Shown here one piece after another: positions 34,206 to 42,343 of a DNA stretch of 64,000 nt. The DNA is taken from contig CANGFT010000013.1 of NCBI GenBank assembly GCA_947453205.1, positions 16,425-80,424 on the forward strand. Reading direction: 5' to 3'. The translations under genes and the position numbers were made by a program. The notes under the pieces were generated by a model. The model worked only from the letters and a program-made list of their open reading frames with translations. It was not told where the DNA came from and made no database searches. The DNA comes from Beijerinckiaceae bacterium. Lineage in GTDB: Bacteria > Pseudomonadota > Alphaproteobacteria > Rhizobiales > Beijerinckiaceae. The stretch's first letter is position 1. The number at the start of each line of letters is the position of its first letter.

Positions 34206-35192
34206 TCACATCTTGATGTTGGCGCTCCGCACTACACCTTCCCACTGCTTGACCTGCGCCGCCACAAAGGCGCCGAATTCGGCAGGGGTTCCGCCTTCAA
34301 CATCGGCGCCGATGCGTTGCAATGTTTCGCGCACAGCTTGCGATTGCAACGCCTTGTTCATGGCGGCGTTCATCTTGGTGACGATCTCTGGTGATGTTCC
34401 CTGACGCATCAGGAAACCGACCCAATCGGTGACAGCGAGTTCGGGAAAGCCCTGTTCGCCCACTGTTGGGACCCCCTTGAAGGCGGGCAAGGGCTTGGAC
34501 GACGTGACCGCCAAGGCTTTCAGATTGCCATTCGCGACGAGGTCGACCACCGGAAGGGTTGTCACGAACATATAATCATTGCTGCCGCCCATGAGGTCTT
34601 GAATGGCCTGTGGCAGTTGCTGATAGGGCACATGGGCTACATCGACCTTTGTCTGCAACTTGAACAATTCTCCGACGAGATGCGCTGGCGTGCCATGTCC
34701 ACCGGAGGAATAATTCAGCTTGCCGGGGTTTTTCTTCAGGAGCTCCACAAGCTCCTTCATCGAGCTCACGTCAAGCTTTGGCTTCGTGACGAGAACGTTA
34801 TAGGAGACGCTCGCCTTGATGATGGGCGTGAAGTCACGAACCATGTCGATTTGCGAATTCGGCAGAAGCGCGCCTGCAGCCGTGACGGGCATGCTCGCCG
34901 CGAAGATCGAATAGCCGTCAGCCGGCGCCTGAAGAACGTCGCGCGCCCCGATGGTGTTGATCGCGCCGACCTTGTTTTCGACAATGACCGTCCAGCCTTC
35001 TGTCTTCTGCAGTTCGTTCGCGATGATGCGGCTTACGATGTCAGTGGGCGTGCTTGGAGCAGTGCCTACCACGATGCGGATGGTTCGATCAGGATAGGTC
35101 TGCGCCCATGCGGCGCCGGTCGCGACAGAGGCGGCAAGACAGGTCAGGATGGCGATCGATTTTGCCAGCTTGCTTGAGCGTTTAATCGTCAC
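34206..35192 (-). CDS. Bug-type periplasmic receptor (tripartite tricarboxylate transporter family)
   Basis: Periplasmic binding protein, 328 residues, with a signal peptide ending at AWAQ and the family opening TYPDRTIRIVVGTAPSTPTD. Other marks are VIVENKVGAINTIGA, PADGYSIF, the NYSSGGHGTPAHL loop and VPYQQLPQAI. It lies directly upstream of the sulfatase gene in the same direction and is divergent from a MarR gene, with a perfect palindrome between them. It probably binds the sulfatase substrate or a related carboxylate (inference). No transporter membrane subunit is encoded nearby. Confidence 0.9.
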   Translation of the reverse strand: MTIKRSSKLAKSIAILTCLAASVATGAAWAQTYPDRTIRIVVGTAPSTPTDIVSRIIANELQKTEGWTVIVENKVGAINTIGARDVLQAPADGYSIFAASMPVTAAGALLPNSQIDMVRDFTPIIKASVSYNVLVTKPKLDVSSMKELVELLKKNPGKLNYSSGGHGTPAHLVGELFKLQTKVDVAHVPYQQLPQAIQDLMGGSNDYMFVTTLPVVDLVANGNLKALAVTSSKPLPAFKGVPTVGEQGFPELAVTDWVGFLMRQGTSPEIVTKMNAAMNKALQSQAVRETLQRIGADVEGGTPAEFGAFVAAQVKQWEGVVRSANIKM

Positions 35193-35215
35193 GGTCCAAC
35201 CCCCTATTTTTTATG

Positions 35216-35237
35216 TGTGCTTAAGCACATATTAAGC
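35216..35237. promoter_or_regulatory. Palindromic operator between the receptor gene and marR
   Basis: TGTGCTTAAGCACA at 35216-35229 is a perfect 14-base palindrome, and an overlapping GCTTAA-N7-TTAAGC inverted repeat reaches 35237. It lies 24 bases before the receptor start (minus strand) and about 40 bases before the marR start (plus strand). Position and symmetry are those of a MarR-type operator controlling both directions. Confidence 0.65.
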
Positions 35238-35276
35238 GGGGGATATGATCCGGTCAATCGGAGGTTGATTCGAGTG

Positions 35277-35732
35277 ATGACGGGCAAGAGCAAGCAGCAG
35301 ACCTCGGCCAATTGGCCGATCAGGCGCATGTCGCATATCGTGGATCAACATCTGCTCAACATAACCAGGGCCTTACAGCCATGCGATCTCACCGCTCCCA
35401 TATGGCGCGTCCTGAATGGTTTGCATGAGGGCGGCGACGCCACCGTGGGGGATCTTGCGCGGCATACGGCGTTTGAGCGCTCCTATGTCAGCCGTCTTGT
35501 CTCGCGCATGGCGGAGCTTGGGCTTGTTAAGGCGAGTGGCGACTCTAGAGATCGGCGTTATCGCCATGTGACGCTGACCGAGGAAGGCCGCGCGAAACGG
35601 GAGGCGGCCGTGGCGCTTGTGCAGCATCTTAATGAATCCAGCCTTAAAGGGTTAAGCGAAAATGAGAAAAAAACCTTATTTAGACTTCTAAATATAATGG
35701 CTGATAATATCGGTGCATATAGACCGGAGTAA
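35277..35732 (+). CDS. MarR-family transcriptional regulator
   Basis: Winged-helix regulator, 151 residues. The recognition helix region is TVGDLARHTAFERSYVSRLV (about residues 60-79), followed by the wing with DSRDRRYRHVTLTEEG. GGAGG at 35261-35265 precedes several in-frame starts (TTG 35265, GTG 35274, ATG 35277); ATG is chosen. The frame also opens at 35217, but that would put the operator palindrome inside the gene. It is divergent from the receptor-sulfatase pair and convergent with a metallo-hydrolase gene. It probably represses the receptor-sulfatase operon and itself until a ligand binds. Confidence 0.87.
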   Translation: MTGKSKQQTSANWPIRRMSHIVDQHLLNITRALQPCDLTAPIWRVLNGLHEGGDATVGDLARHTAFERSYVSRLVSRMAELGLVKASGDSRDRRYRHVTLTEEGRAKREAAVALVQHLNESSLKGLSENEKKTLFRLLNIMADNIGAYRPE

Positions 35733-35768
35733 CAAATCCATGAAGAACTCCAATATCATTGAAGGTCT

Positions 35769-36734
35769 CTAGAAGACCATCAAATCACGCCCTACGACAA
35801 TTGGACCACTGTAATGCAGTCGAGCACTGTCGATAAATGCAGCATCAGGGATAGGAGGATTTGTCTGCGGCCCGATATGTGAAAAAACAAGCATCTTCGC
35901 ATTCGCCATTGTTGCGATTTTTCCTGCATCTTCAGGCGAAGTATGAGTTTCTCGCATATGTTTCAGGAAGGGCGCGGGATCTCGATTACGGCCGCCCTTG
36001 CGTAGATATTCCTCCATGATGGTCATGTGCTGCACCTCATGAACGAGAATATCTGTGTCTTTACCCAGCCTCGCAACATCTTCGCAATAACCTGTATCCC
36101 CTGAGAAGGTGATAGAAAGATCAGGCGTGTCGAACCTGTAGCCGAATGCGGGATAGGTCGGCAGATGCTCCACAAGGGTTGAAGTCACTTTGACCAACGC
36201 ATCTTGATGCACGACGGTTGATGTTGAGATTTCGTGAACATGAATGTCCTTCTCGTAAGGGCGTACCCCATCTTTTATTCGGTTCTCCATTTCAGGGCGG
36301 ATCATGTCAAAGAACCGCTCGGTCATCTGCTGCAAGGGCGGGGGGCCGAATGCATCTACCCTGCCCAGACGCCCTGCCCCCGCGCCCAGTTGCAAAACAT
36401 TGCCATAATCGGCCGTATGGTCAGAATGATGGTGAGTGATAAAGATATGCCGCACATTAGCTATCGATATGCCGGACATAGCAATCTGACGGCACGTACC
36501 CGCGCCGCAATCAATAAGATATGGCGTATCATCCACGACTACGAGATTGGCGCAGGCAGACCGGAAGGGGTTAGGCGGCGAGCCTGCGGAAGTGCCCAAC
36601 AATATTAATTTGCTTCTGGACTTCCTACCACCTTCCTGACCAATAGCGTCATATTTTCCGACCCCACCAAAGTACGATAAGCCAAGCGCGCCTACACTTC
36701 GAATGAGATTTCGCCGGTCTAACCCTTTAATCAT
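35769..36734 (-). CDS. Exported metallo-beta-lactamase-fold hydrolase (AtsA/RNase Z-like)
   Basis: MBL-fold hydrolase, 321 residues. It begins with a twin-arginine-like signal (DRRNLIRSVGALGLSYF). The core opens KLILLGTSAGSPPNPFRSAC, and the zinc motif THHHSDHTADYGN is near residue 105. A further His is in LVEHLPTYP, the bridging Asp in FSGDTGYCED, and the last His in VFSHIGP. The overall pattern is that of zinc arylsulfatase AtsA and RNase Z relatives. A Tat-type signal argues for a periplasmic small-molecule enzyme over an RNase. The ATG at 36734 has GGAGG upstream. Placed next to a sulfatase locus, it may hydrolyse an aryl or cyclic ester outside the cytoplasm. Confidence 0.85.
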   Translation of the reverse strand: MIKGLDRRNLIRSVGALGLSYFGGVGKYDAIGQEGGRKSRSKLILLGTSAGSPPNPFRSACANLVVVDDTPYLIDCGAGTCRQIAMSGISIANVRHIFITHHHSDHTADYGNVLQLGAGAGRLGRVDAFGPPPLQQMTERFFDMIRPEMENRIKDGVRPYEKDIHVHEISTSTVVHQDALVKVTSTLVEHLPTYPAFGYRFDTPDLSITFSGDTGYCEDVARLGKDTDILVHEVQHMTIMEEYLRKGGRNRDPAPFLKHMRETHTSPEDAGKIATMANAKMLVFSHIGPQTNPPIPDAAFIDSARLHYSGPIVVGRDLMVF

Positions 36735-36777
36735 CACGGCCTCCACCAATTTAAGATGATGACGACATACTGGACAA

Positions 36778-37965
36778 CTATAGCTCTGTGATCTTCTGCG
36801 GGAACTTGTGCAGGGCCTCGACCTTGCCGTTCTCATCCACCAGATAGTTGTCGCAGACCCAGCTGTAGGTGCGCGCAGTCACATAGGTCGGATGGACCGC
36901 AAAGAGCATGTTGCGGCCAACCTTCAGCGTCTCGTCATGGCGGATCAGCGGGCGCTCGACCATGTCATAGCCCTGGCCATGGGCGTAGAGGCGCGTCTCC
37001 TCCGGGCGGCCGTTCTTGCGCATGAAGGCGTTGTAGCGGGCGAAGATGTCGGCGGGGTCGGCGTCGGGCTGCAGCAACTCAAGCGTGAACTGCTGGGCCT
37101 GCAGCACGAAGGCGAATTCGTCGTGCATCTCCTGCGAGGCCTTGCCCAAAACCCAGGTGCGGCCGATCTCGCCATAGTAGCCGCCCGGCCCGCTGTTCTC
37201 GATGAGCATGCAGAACTGGTCGCCCTCCCGGATCGTGCGATTCTGCTGATGCGGCGGCGCCATAACGGCCGCCGTGCCGACCGGACCCGACGCCGCCATA
37301 TACCAGCCCTGCTCGCTGCCCAGCGACGTGCTGACGGAGCGGGCGACCTGCACCACCTCCATATCGCGCATGCCCGGCCGCAGCGCCTTGGTCACCGCCT
37401 CGGCGGCCACGTCCTGCATGGCGGTCATGCGGCGGATGAGGGCGATCTCCTCAGGGCTCTTGACCGCCTTGATGGCGTCGACGAGAGGCGAGGCGTCCAC
37501 GAACGTCGCGCGCGGCAGGCCCTTCTTGAGGTGGTCGACCATGGCGTAGGAGATGGCCGAGGGGCCGAGCAGGCCGATGGTGGCGCTCTCATAGCCCTTG
37601 AGCGCCTGCAGGGCGCATTCCGCGTCATAGGTCGCGGTGAAATGGATCGAGACATAGCTCGGCGAGCCCATGACCCGGCCGACCCCGCGCCTGATCCCGT
37701 CGCCCGCCGCGTCGAGGCGCAGAACCTGCCCGAAGGGCCCCTGCCCCACCACGGTCATCAGCTCGTCGCGCGGAAAGACGACGGTGAAGGGATAGCCGTT
37801 GGTGGCTGGCAGATCGGTCAGATATTTCACATATCCGCCCATGAAGTCGTTATTGCCCTGGGCGAGGAGCACGTCGATCTTCTGCTCCGCCATCTGCGCA
37901 CGGATGAGGCCCCAGCGGCGCTCCAGCTCAGCCGTAGAGATGGGGGTGTTCACGCGTTCGTTCAT
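36778..37965 (-). CDS. M24 peptidase-fold protein (creatinase/ectoine hydrolase-like) with altered metal ligands
   Basis: Pita-bread-fold protein of the Xaa-Pro aminopeptidase/creatinase type, 395 residues. The N-terminal creatinase-like domain (about 1-160) includes GNNDFMGGYVKYLTDL. The catalytic domain has MTAMQDVAAEAVTKALRPGM, IENSGPGGYYGEIGRTWVLG near 255-275 and AHGQGYDMVERP near 335. In metal-dependent members the two Asp ligands and two later Glu ligands are strict. Here the Asp positions read Glu, and the last two read His (FAVHPTYV) and Cys/Asp (VCDNYL). A metal-free, creatinase-like amidinohydrolase or amide hydrolase is therefore more likely than a peptidase. A Bug-type receptor gene lies upstream on the same strand. 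Confidence 0.83.
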   Translation of the reverse strand: MNERVNTPISTAELERRWGLIRAQMAEQKIDVLLAQGNNDFMGGYVKYLTDLPATNGYPFTVVFPRDELMTVVGQGPFGQVLRLDAAGDGIRRGVGRVMGSPSYVSIHFTATYDAECALQALKGYESATIGLLGPSAISYAMVDHLKKGLPRATFVDASPLVDAIKAVKSPEEIALIRRMTAMQDVAAEAVTKALRPGMRDMEVVQVARSVSTSLGSEQGWYMAASGPVGTAAVMAPPHQQNRTIREGDQFCMLIENSGPGGYYGEIGRTWVLGKASQEMHDEFAFVLQAQQFTLELLQPDADPADIFARYNAFMRKNGRPEETRLYAHGQGYDMVERPLIRHDETLKVGRNMLFAVHPTYVTARTYSWVCDNYLVDENGKVEALHKFPQKITEL

Positions 37966-38054
37966 GCTCGTCTCCTACCCTGCGGGCCTGTCGGTTGACG
38001 GCATTTGAACGGAGCGGGAGAGAAGCGCAAGAGGGGGCCCCCGAAGGGAAGCGC

Positions 38055-38078
38055 GAGCCCGCCCCGCAAGGCGGGCTC
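38055..38078 (-). terminator. Hairpin terminator after the Bug receptor gene
   Basis: GAGCCCGCC at 38055-38063 and GGCGGGCTC at 38070-38078 form a perfect 9-base stem with a 6-base loop, 7 bases after the receptor stop at 38085. The minus-strand sequence that follows (CGCTTCCCTTC) has only short T pairs. It would separate the receptor transcript from the M24-fold gene downstream. Confidence 0.65.
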
Positions 38079-38084
38079 ACAGCC

Positions 38085-39056
38085 TTATTTCACGCCAAAT
38101 TTCTTGACGAGCTGACCGGCGTTGGCGCGGTCCTGATTCAGGAACTCCTGAAATTCGGCGGGCGTCCCGAAGGCCAGCTCAAGAAATTGCTTGGCCATGA
38201 ATTCACGCGCCTTAGGGCTGTCGAGGACCGCGATGATCTCCTTGTTGAGGCGGGCGACCACATCATCCGGGGTTTTCGCAGGGGCGACCATGCCCCACCA
38301 CGGGCGGCCCGGATAGGCGCCGATGCCCGCCTCGTCCATCGTGGGCACATCCGGCAGTTCAGGCAGGCGCTTTGCGCTACGAACCGCCAGGATCTTGACC
38401 TGCGGATCGTTCAGATAGCCCGCGACATTGCCAAGCCCGATGCGCGACACGTCGATCTGGTTGCCGATGGTGGCGTTGATGACCTCGCTGCCGCCCTTGT
38501 AGGGCACGGCGGCGAATTCCGCGCCCCAGGCCTCGCTGAGCCATTTGCGGAAGGTGTCGGTGGTCGAACCAGGGCCAAGCGTGCCGAAATTCAGGCCGCC
38601 CTTCGACTTCACCGCAAGCTCGCGCATCTCGGCGACGGTTTTCGCAGGATTGTTGCGGCTGGCGATCAGGCCCTCCATGACGAAATACATATTCGTCACC
38701 GGCCGGAAGTCCTTGTCTGGATCGTAGGACATCTGGTCAAGGGTGAAGGGATTATAGGACATGGCGTCGGCGCTGGTGACGCAGATCGTATGGCCGTCCG
38801 GGTCGGAGCGCGCACATTCCTGGGCGCCGATCACCATGTTCGCGCCGGGCCTGTTCACCACCACGACGGGTTGCCCCAGCGATGTGCTGAGCTCCTGCGC
38901 CAGAAACCGCGAGGCGACATCGGTCACCGAACCGGCGGCGATGGGCACGATCATCTTTATGGATTTTGACGGATAGGTCTGAGCGAAGGCGGCGCTGGCG
39001 CAAAGACCGGCTGCGGCGCCGATGAGCGCGGCCAGATGTGTCTCGATTTTTTTCAT
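38085..39056 (-). CDS. Bug-type periplasmic receptor (tripartite tricarboxylate transporter family)
   Basis: Periplasmic binding protein, 323 residues. A Sec signal peptide ends at AFAQ, followed by TYPSKSIKMIVPIAAGSVTD, VVVVNRPGANMVIGAQ, DPDGHTI and GTLGPGSTTDTF, the standard Bug pattern. The ATG at 39056 has GGGAGGGAC upstream. It lies downstream of a small lipocalin-like gene in the same direction and is followed by a hairpin terminator. The ligand is unknown; Bug proteins bind carboxylates and amides. Confidence 0.9.
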   Translation of the reverse strand: MKKIETHLAALIGAAAGLCASAAFAQTYPSKSIKMIVPIAAGSVTDVASRFLAQELSTSLGQPVVVVNRPGANMVIGAQECARSDPDGHTICVTSADAMSYNPFTLDQMSYDPDKDFRPVTNMYFVMEGLIASRNNPAKTVAEMRELAVKSKGGLNFGTLGPGSTTDTFRKWLSEAWGAEFAAVPYKGGSEVINATIGNQIDVSRIGLGNVAGYLNDPQVKILAVRSAKRLPELPDVPTMDEAGIGAYPGRPWWGMVAPAKTPDDVVARLNKEIIAVLDSPKAREFMAKQFLELAFGTPAEFQEFLNQDRANAGQLVKKFGVK

Positions 39057-39075
39057 TTGTCCCTCCCCTTGGTTC

Positions 39076-39498
39076 TCATTCTTCCCGCTTCCAGGTCACC
39101 ACCACCCTGACCTTGCGGCCTGGCAAATTGGGATGGGGCATAGGCGCACTGACGATATGCAGGAGATCATCGGTTTCAAAGCGCAGGAATCTGACCTGCT
39201 CGCCGCCGACCCAGGATTCATTCCAGGCGGCTTCGACCTTGGTGACGACCTTGTCGCCCTCAACCCTGTATCGCCCGGTGTAGGCGATCATGCTGCGCAT
39301 GGCCGTGACATGCTCGGCTTCGGTTTGGGGAACGACGCGGTTTCCGCCTGTGGCCAGAGCCAGCCAGCGACCGTCTTTGGTGGCGATCTGCCGCCCCCGC
39401 GGCGCATCTCCGAAGATCGGCACGCGCTCGCCGCTGTCGACATCCTCGTAAACCTGCGCCACAAGGCCCCAGACGCCAACGATCAAATTTTGCGGCAC
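39076..39498 (-). CDS. Lipocalin-like domain protein (Lipocalin_5 type)
   Basis: Small beta-rich protein, 140 residues, beginning with GTG at 39498 behind GGGAGG. The LIVGVWGLVAQVYEDVDSG opening with its GxW motif and the later YTGRYRVEGDKVVTKVEA strand are those of the lipocalin-like Lipocalin_5 family, which is found beside catabolic genes and is of unknown function. No signal peptide is present. The Bug receptor gene follows 19 bases after its stop, so the two are probably one transcript. It is divergent from the beta-propeller gene at 39571. Confidence 0.78.
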   Translation of the reverse strand: MPQNLIVGVWGLVAQVYEDVDSGERVPIFGDAPRGRQIATKDGRWLALATGGNRVVPQTEAEHVTAMRSMIAYTGRYRVEGDKVVTKVEAAWNESWVGGEQVRFLRFETDDLLHIVSAPMPHPNLPGRKVRVVVTWKREE

Positions 39499-39570
39499 AG
39501 GCTCCTCCCTTTGATTTGACTGAGGTTAGGCATAGTCTGTTCCGCAAGCAAGCTGGGCGCAGGGGGAACA

Positions 39571-40485
39571 ATGACAAGCCATGCAAAACGTCGCGTCGAA
39601 ATCAGGGAACATACGATCCCAACGCGCGGCAGCGGGCCCTATATTCTCTGCGAAGGCCCGGATGGCGCCATCTGGTTCTGCGAAAGCACGGCCTCGCGCA
39701 TCGCGCGCTTCGATCCTGACACAGGCGCCTTCACCGAATTCCCGCTGCCCCACCCGGACGCATCGCCCATCGGCATCATCGCCGGGCGCGACGGCTGCCT
39801 CTGGTTCACCCAGAAAAAGGCGAACCGCATCGGCAGGCTCACAACAAGCGGCGAACTCAGCGAATTTGACGTCCCCACCCCCGCCGCCGGCCCGGACGCC
39901 ATCGCCGTGGGCCCGGATGGCGCCATCTGGTTTTCGGAAACCGAGGCGGACAAGATCGGCCGCATCGACGCAAGCGGCAGGATCACGGAATTTTCAGAAG
40001 GCCTCACGCCTGGCAGCAAACCGCTCGCCCTTGTGGAGCGTGATGGCGCGCTTTGGTTTTCACAGGCGGGCGGCAGCCGGATCGGCCGCATCGACATGAC
40101 AGGGGCGATCACCAGCCACCCGATCCCCAGCCCCAACGCCCAGCCACGCGCCATCGCCCTGCATCCGGCGGGCGGCGTATGGTTCGTGGAGACGAACTCG
40201 AATGCGCTGGGCCGCGTCGATGCGCAGGGCCGCATTGAGGAGTTTCAGGTGGGCATCGACAACGCCTCATTGCGCGGCGTGACGGCGGGCGCAGATGGCG
40301 ATCTCTGGTTCACTGCGAATTTCACAAACCAGATCGGCCATATGACGGCGCAGGGGCGAATGGTGGCCGTCTACGATTGCCCGACACCCGGCAGCGGCCC
40401 GCGCTGCATCATGAGCCATTCGAGCGGACGCCTGTTCTATGGCGCTTTCGATGCGGCCGTGATCGGCGAAGTGCGCTTCTTATAG
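39571..40485 (+). CDS. Vgb-like beta-propeller protein without lyase catalytic residues
   Basis: Seven-bladed beta-propeller, 304 residues, built of repeats of the form GPDGAIWFSETEADKIGRID at about 42-residue spacing. It resembles virginiamycin B lyase (Vgb), but the catalytic His and Glu-x-His of the Staphylococcus enzyme sit in blade motifs ARPHAIT and AEPHGIC. The matching blades here read AQPRAIA, ASLRGVT and SGPRCIM, with Arg or other residues in place of His. It is therefore unlikely to inactivate streptogramins and may be an SMP-30-like lactonase or a binding protein. No signal peptide is seen. It is convergent with the L,D-transpeptidase gene, 15 bases away. Confidence 0.82.
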   Translation: MTSHAKRRVEIREHTIPTRGSGPYILCEGPDGAIWFCESTASRIARFDPDTGAFTEFPLPHPDASPIGIIAGRDGCLWFTQKKANRIGRLTTSGELSEFDVPTPAAGPDAIAVGPDGAIWFSETEADKIGRIDASGRITEFSEGLTPGSKPLALVERDGALWFSQAGGSRIGRIDMTGAITSHPIPSPNAQPRAIALHPAGGVWFVETNSNALGRVDAQGRIEEFQVGIDNASLRGVTAGADGDLWFTANFTNQIGHMTAQGRMVAVYDCPTPGSGPRCIMSHSSGRLFYGAFDAAVIGEVRFL

Positions 40486-40500
40486 GCCGCGCGCGCCGCC

Positions 40501-41178
40501 TCAGACGACTTCGGAGCGGCCCTGCAGCACCATGATCGGCGCGCCGCGCGCGACGCGGCTGTGCAGGTCGATGATGTCATGGTTGAACAGACGGATACAG
40601 CCGCTCGACACGGCTTCGCCGATGGTGGAGGGCTCATCGGTGCCGTGCACCCGATAATTGGTCTCCTGCCCGTCGCGATGAATATATAGAGCGCGCGCGC
40701 CAAGAGGGTTTTCAATGCCGCCCGCCATGCCCCCGCGCACAGGGCCATAACGCTGCGGCTGCACCGCGATCATGTTGGGCGTCGGCGCCCAGTGCGGCCA
40801 GACCGCCGTGCGCCCGATGAAGCCTGCGCCCTTGAATTCGAAACCGGCCTTGCCGACGCCGCATCCGTAGCGAATGGCCTTGCCGCCCGCGAGCACGAAA
40901 TAAAGATGGCGACGGGGTGTGTCGACGACGATGGCGCCCGGCTTCTGCACGCCCCGATAGTCCACGACCTGCCGCAGAAAGCGCGGATCGATGTCCGACA
41001 CATCGAGCGCGGGAATGGTGAAGGCGCCGTCGGTGAGCTCGGGATAGAGACCGAGGAAGGATCCCGCGCCGCCCGAAGCGGTCAGCGAGGGATCGCCGCC
41101 TGCGCAGCCCGCGAGGCCGAGGGGAACAGCGGCCAGAAACATCCGGCGCGTCAACGCCAAACTCGTGCGGGACTTCAT
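40501..41178 (-). CDS. L,D-transpeptidase (YkuD-type) lipoprotein
   Basis: Cell-wall enzyme, 225 residues. The N-terminal signal ends in a lipobox LGLAGC, so the mature protein should be lipid-anchored at Cys25, probably in the outer membrane or outer face of the inner membrane. The YkuD domain starts at PGAIVVDTPRRHLYFV and ends with the catalytic HGT...SSGCIRLFNHD motif, with Cys as nucleophile. Such enzymes make 3-3 peptidoglycan cross-links or attach proteins to peptidoglycan; they are numerous in Hyphomicrobiales, which use them for polar growth. The gene stands alone with 149 bases upstream before the next minus-strand gene. Confidence 0.92.
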   Translation of the reverse strand: MKSRTSLALTRRMFLAAVPLGLAGCAGGDPSLTASGGAGSFLGLYPELTDGAFTIPALDVSDIDPRFLRQVVDYRGVQKPGAIVVDTPRRHLYFVLAGGKAIRYGCGVGKAGFEFKGAGFIGRTAVWPHWAPTPNMIAVQPQRYGPVRGGMAGGIENPLGARALYIHRDGQETNYRVHGTDEPSTIGEAVSSGCIRLFNHDIIDLHSRVARGAPIMVLQGRSEVV

Positions 41179-41327
41179 CTTGGACTTATCTTTCCTGCAT
41201 TGCAGACCGGGGCGGCGCGCACCAGAGCGGGCGCCAGCGGCTGAATCGCCGCCGTCCGCCCACCAATTAAGCTGATTCTGACCTAACGGTCGAATTTTCT
41301 GAAGCTTTCTACGCTGAAAAGCCGTGC

Positions 41328-42305
41328 CTAGATGCTCAGACCCAGAAATTTCGCGGCGTTGGCGCCCAGAATGTCCGCCTTGACCGCGTCGGAGAGCTTC
41401 TTTGAACTCATCACGAACTCCACGGGATGCGTCTCCCCGAAAGGAAAATCCGAGCCCAGCATGATCCTGGAGGCGTCGACCTTCGTGGCGAGGAACTCGA
41501 GCACGTCAATGTTGAACAGCACGGTCTCGAAGTAGAAGGACTTGAGATAGGTGCTGAAGTCGTAGCGCATCTGGGGCGTCGAGCCCCGGCGGTAGATCCA
41601 GTCAAAGCGGCCCGCATAATAGGGAATGAAGCCGCCGCCATGGGCGAAGGCGATTTTCAGATTGGGGCAATCGTCGAGCACGCCATCATAGATCAGAGAG
41701 GTCTGCGCATAGGCCTCCTCAAGCGGTTGGCCCAGCGAGATGAGCAGGCTGTGCCGACGCAGACGCGGATCAGGATTGCCCGCAGGATGGATGAAGACCG
41801 GAACCTGCAGCGCCTCGGCGCGCTTCCAGAAGGGGCGCAAGGCCGGGTCGCCCAGCTCAAGCTCGTTGACCCGCGAGGCCACGACGACGCCCTTCAGTTT
41901 CAGGTCGAGGACCGCGCGCTCCAGCTCCTTGATGGCGAAGTCCGCATCCTGCAGCGGCACGGAGGCGATGCCGATCAGACGGTCGGGCGCCCGGGCCACG
42001 AGGTCCGCCATGTAATCATTATTGAGGCGTTCAAGGCGCAGCCCTTCGGCCGGGTCTTCCGCATAGGTGCATTGATGCAGAATGTTCGGGCTCACGACCT
42101 GAACATCGACGCCCATGGCGTCCATATCCGCAAGGCGAAGATCGAGATTGGTCATGCGTTGCAGGAGATGATCGGGGAGCGGCCGCACGGCGCCGCCGAC
42201 CTGGGACCGGATCTGGCCGAGAACGGAGCGTTCATAAGTGGCGTCGAAAACCTCCTGCGTCATGGAATGGGCGTGGAAGTCGATGACGACGGGTTTCTTG
42301 CTCAT
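41328..42305 (-). CDS. Amidohydrolase/decarboxylase of the ACMSD family
   Basis: TIM-barrel metal enzyme, 325 residues. The HxH zinc motif is VIDFHAHSMT at the N-terminus. Other marks are NLDLRLADMDAMGVDVQVVS, the His in FIHPAGNPDPRLRRH, AFAHGGGFIPYYAGRFDW near residue 225 and the metal Asp in MLGSDFPFG. The family includes aminocarboxymuconate-semialdehyde decarboxylase, gamma-resorcylate decarboxylase and related aromatic-acid decarboxylases. The ATG at 42305 is preferred over a TTG at 42317. It lies 38 bases downstream of an aromatic hydroxylase gene in the same direction, which makes decarboxylation or hydrolysis of an aromatic pathway intermediate likely. Confidence 0.88.
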   Translation of the reverse strand: MSKKPVVIDFHAHSMTQEVFDATYERSVLGQIRSQVGGAVRPLPDHLLQRMTNLDLRLADMDAMGVDVQVVSPNILHQCTYAEDPAEGLRLERLNNDYMADLVARAPDRLIGIASVPLQDADFAIKELERAVLDLKLKGVVVASRVNELELGDPALRPFWKRAEALQVPVFIHPAGNPDPRLRRHSLLISLGQPLEEAYAQTSLIYDGVLDDCPNLKIAFAHGGGFIPYYAGRFDWIYRRGSTPQMRYDFSTYLKSFYFETVLFNIDVLEFLATKVDASRIMLGSDFPFGETHPVEFVMSSKKLSDAVKADILGANAAKFLGLSI

Positions 42306-42343
42306 GGTCTGTCCCAACTCTTGGAATGCGGATGAATGGAGCG

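Noticed and set aside
35764..35778. Small hairpin GGTCT/AGACC between the convergent marR and MBL genes
   Set aside because: The stem is only five bases with no T-run, so it was not called a terminator.
39571..40485. Streptogramin resistance gene call (vgb)
   Set aside because: Catalytic His and Glu residues of virginiamycin B lyase are absent; only the propeller fold is shared.
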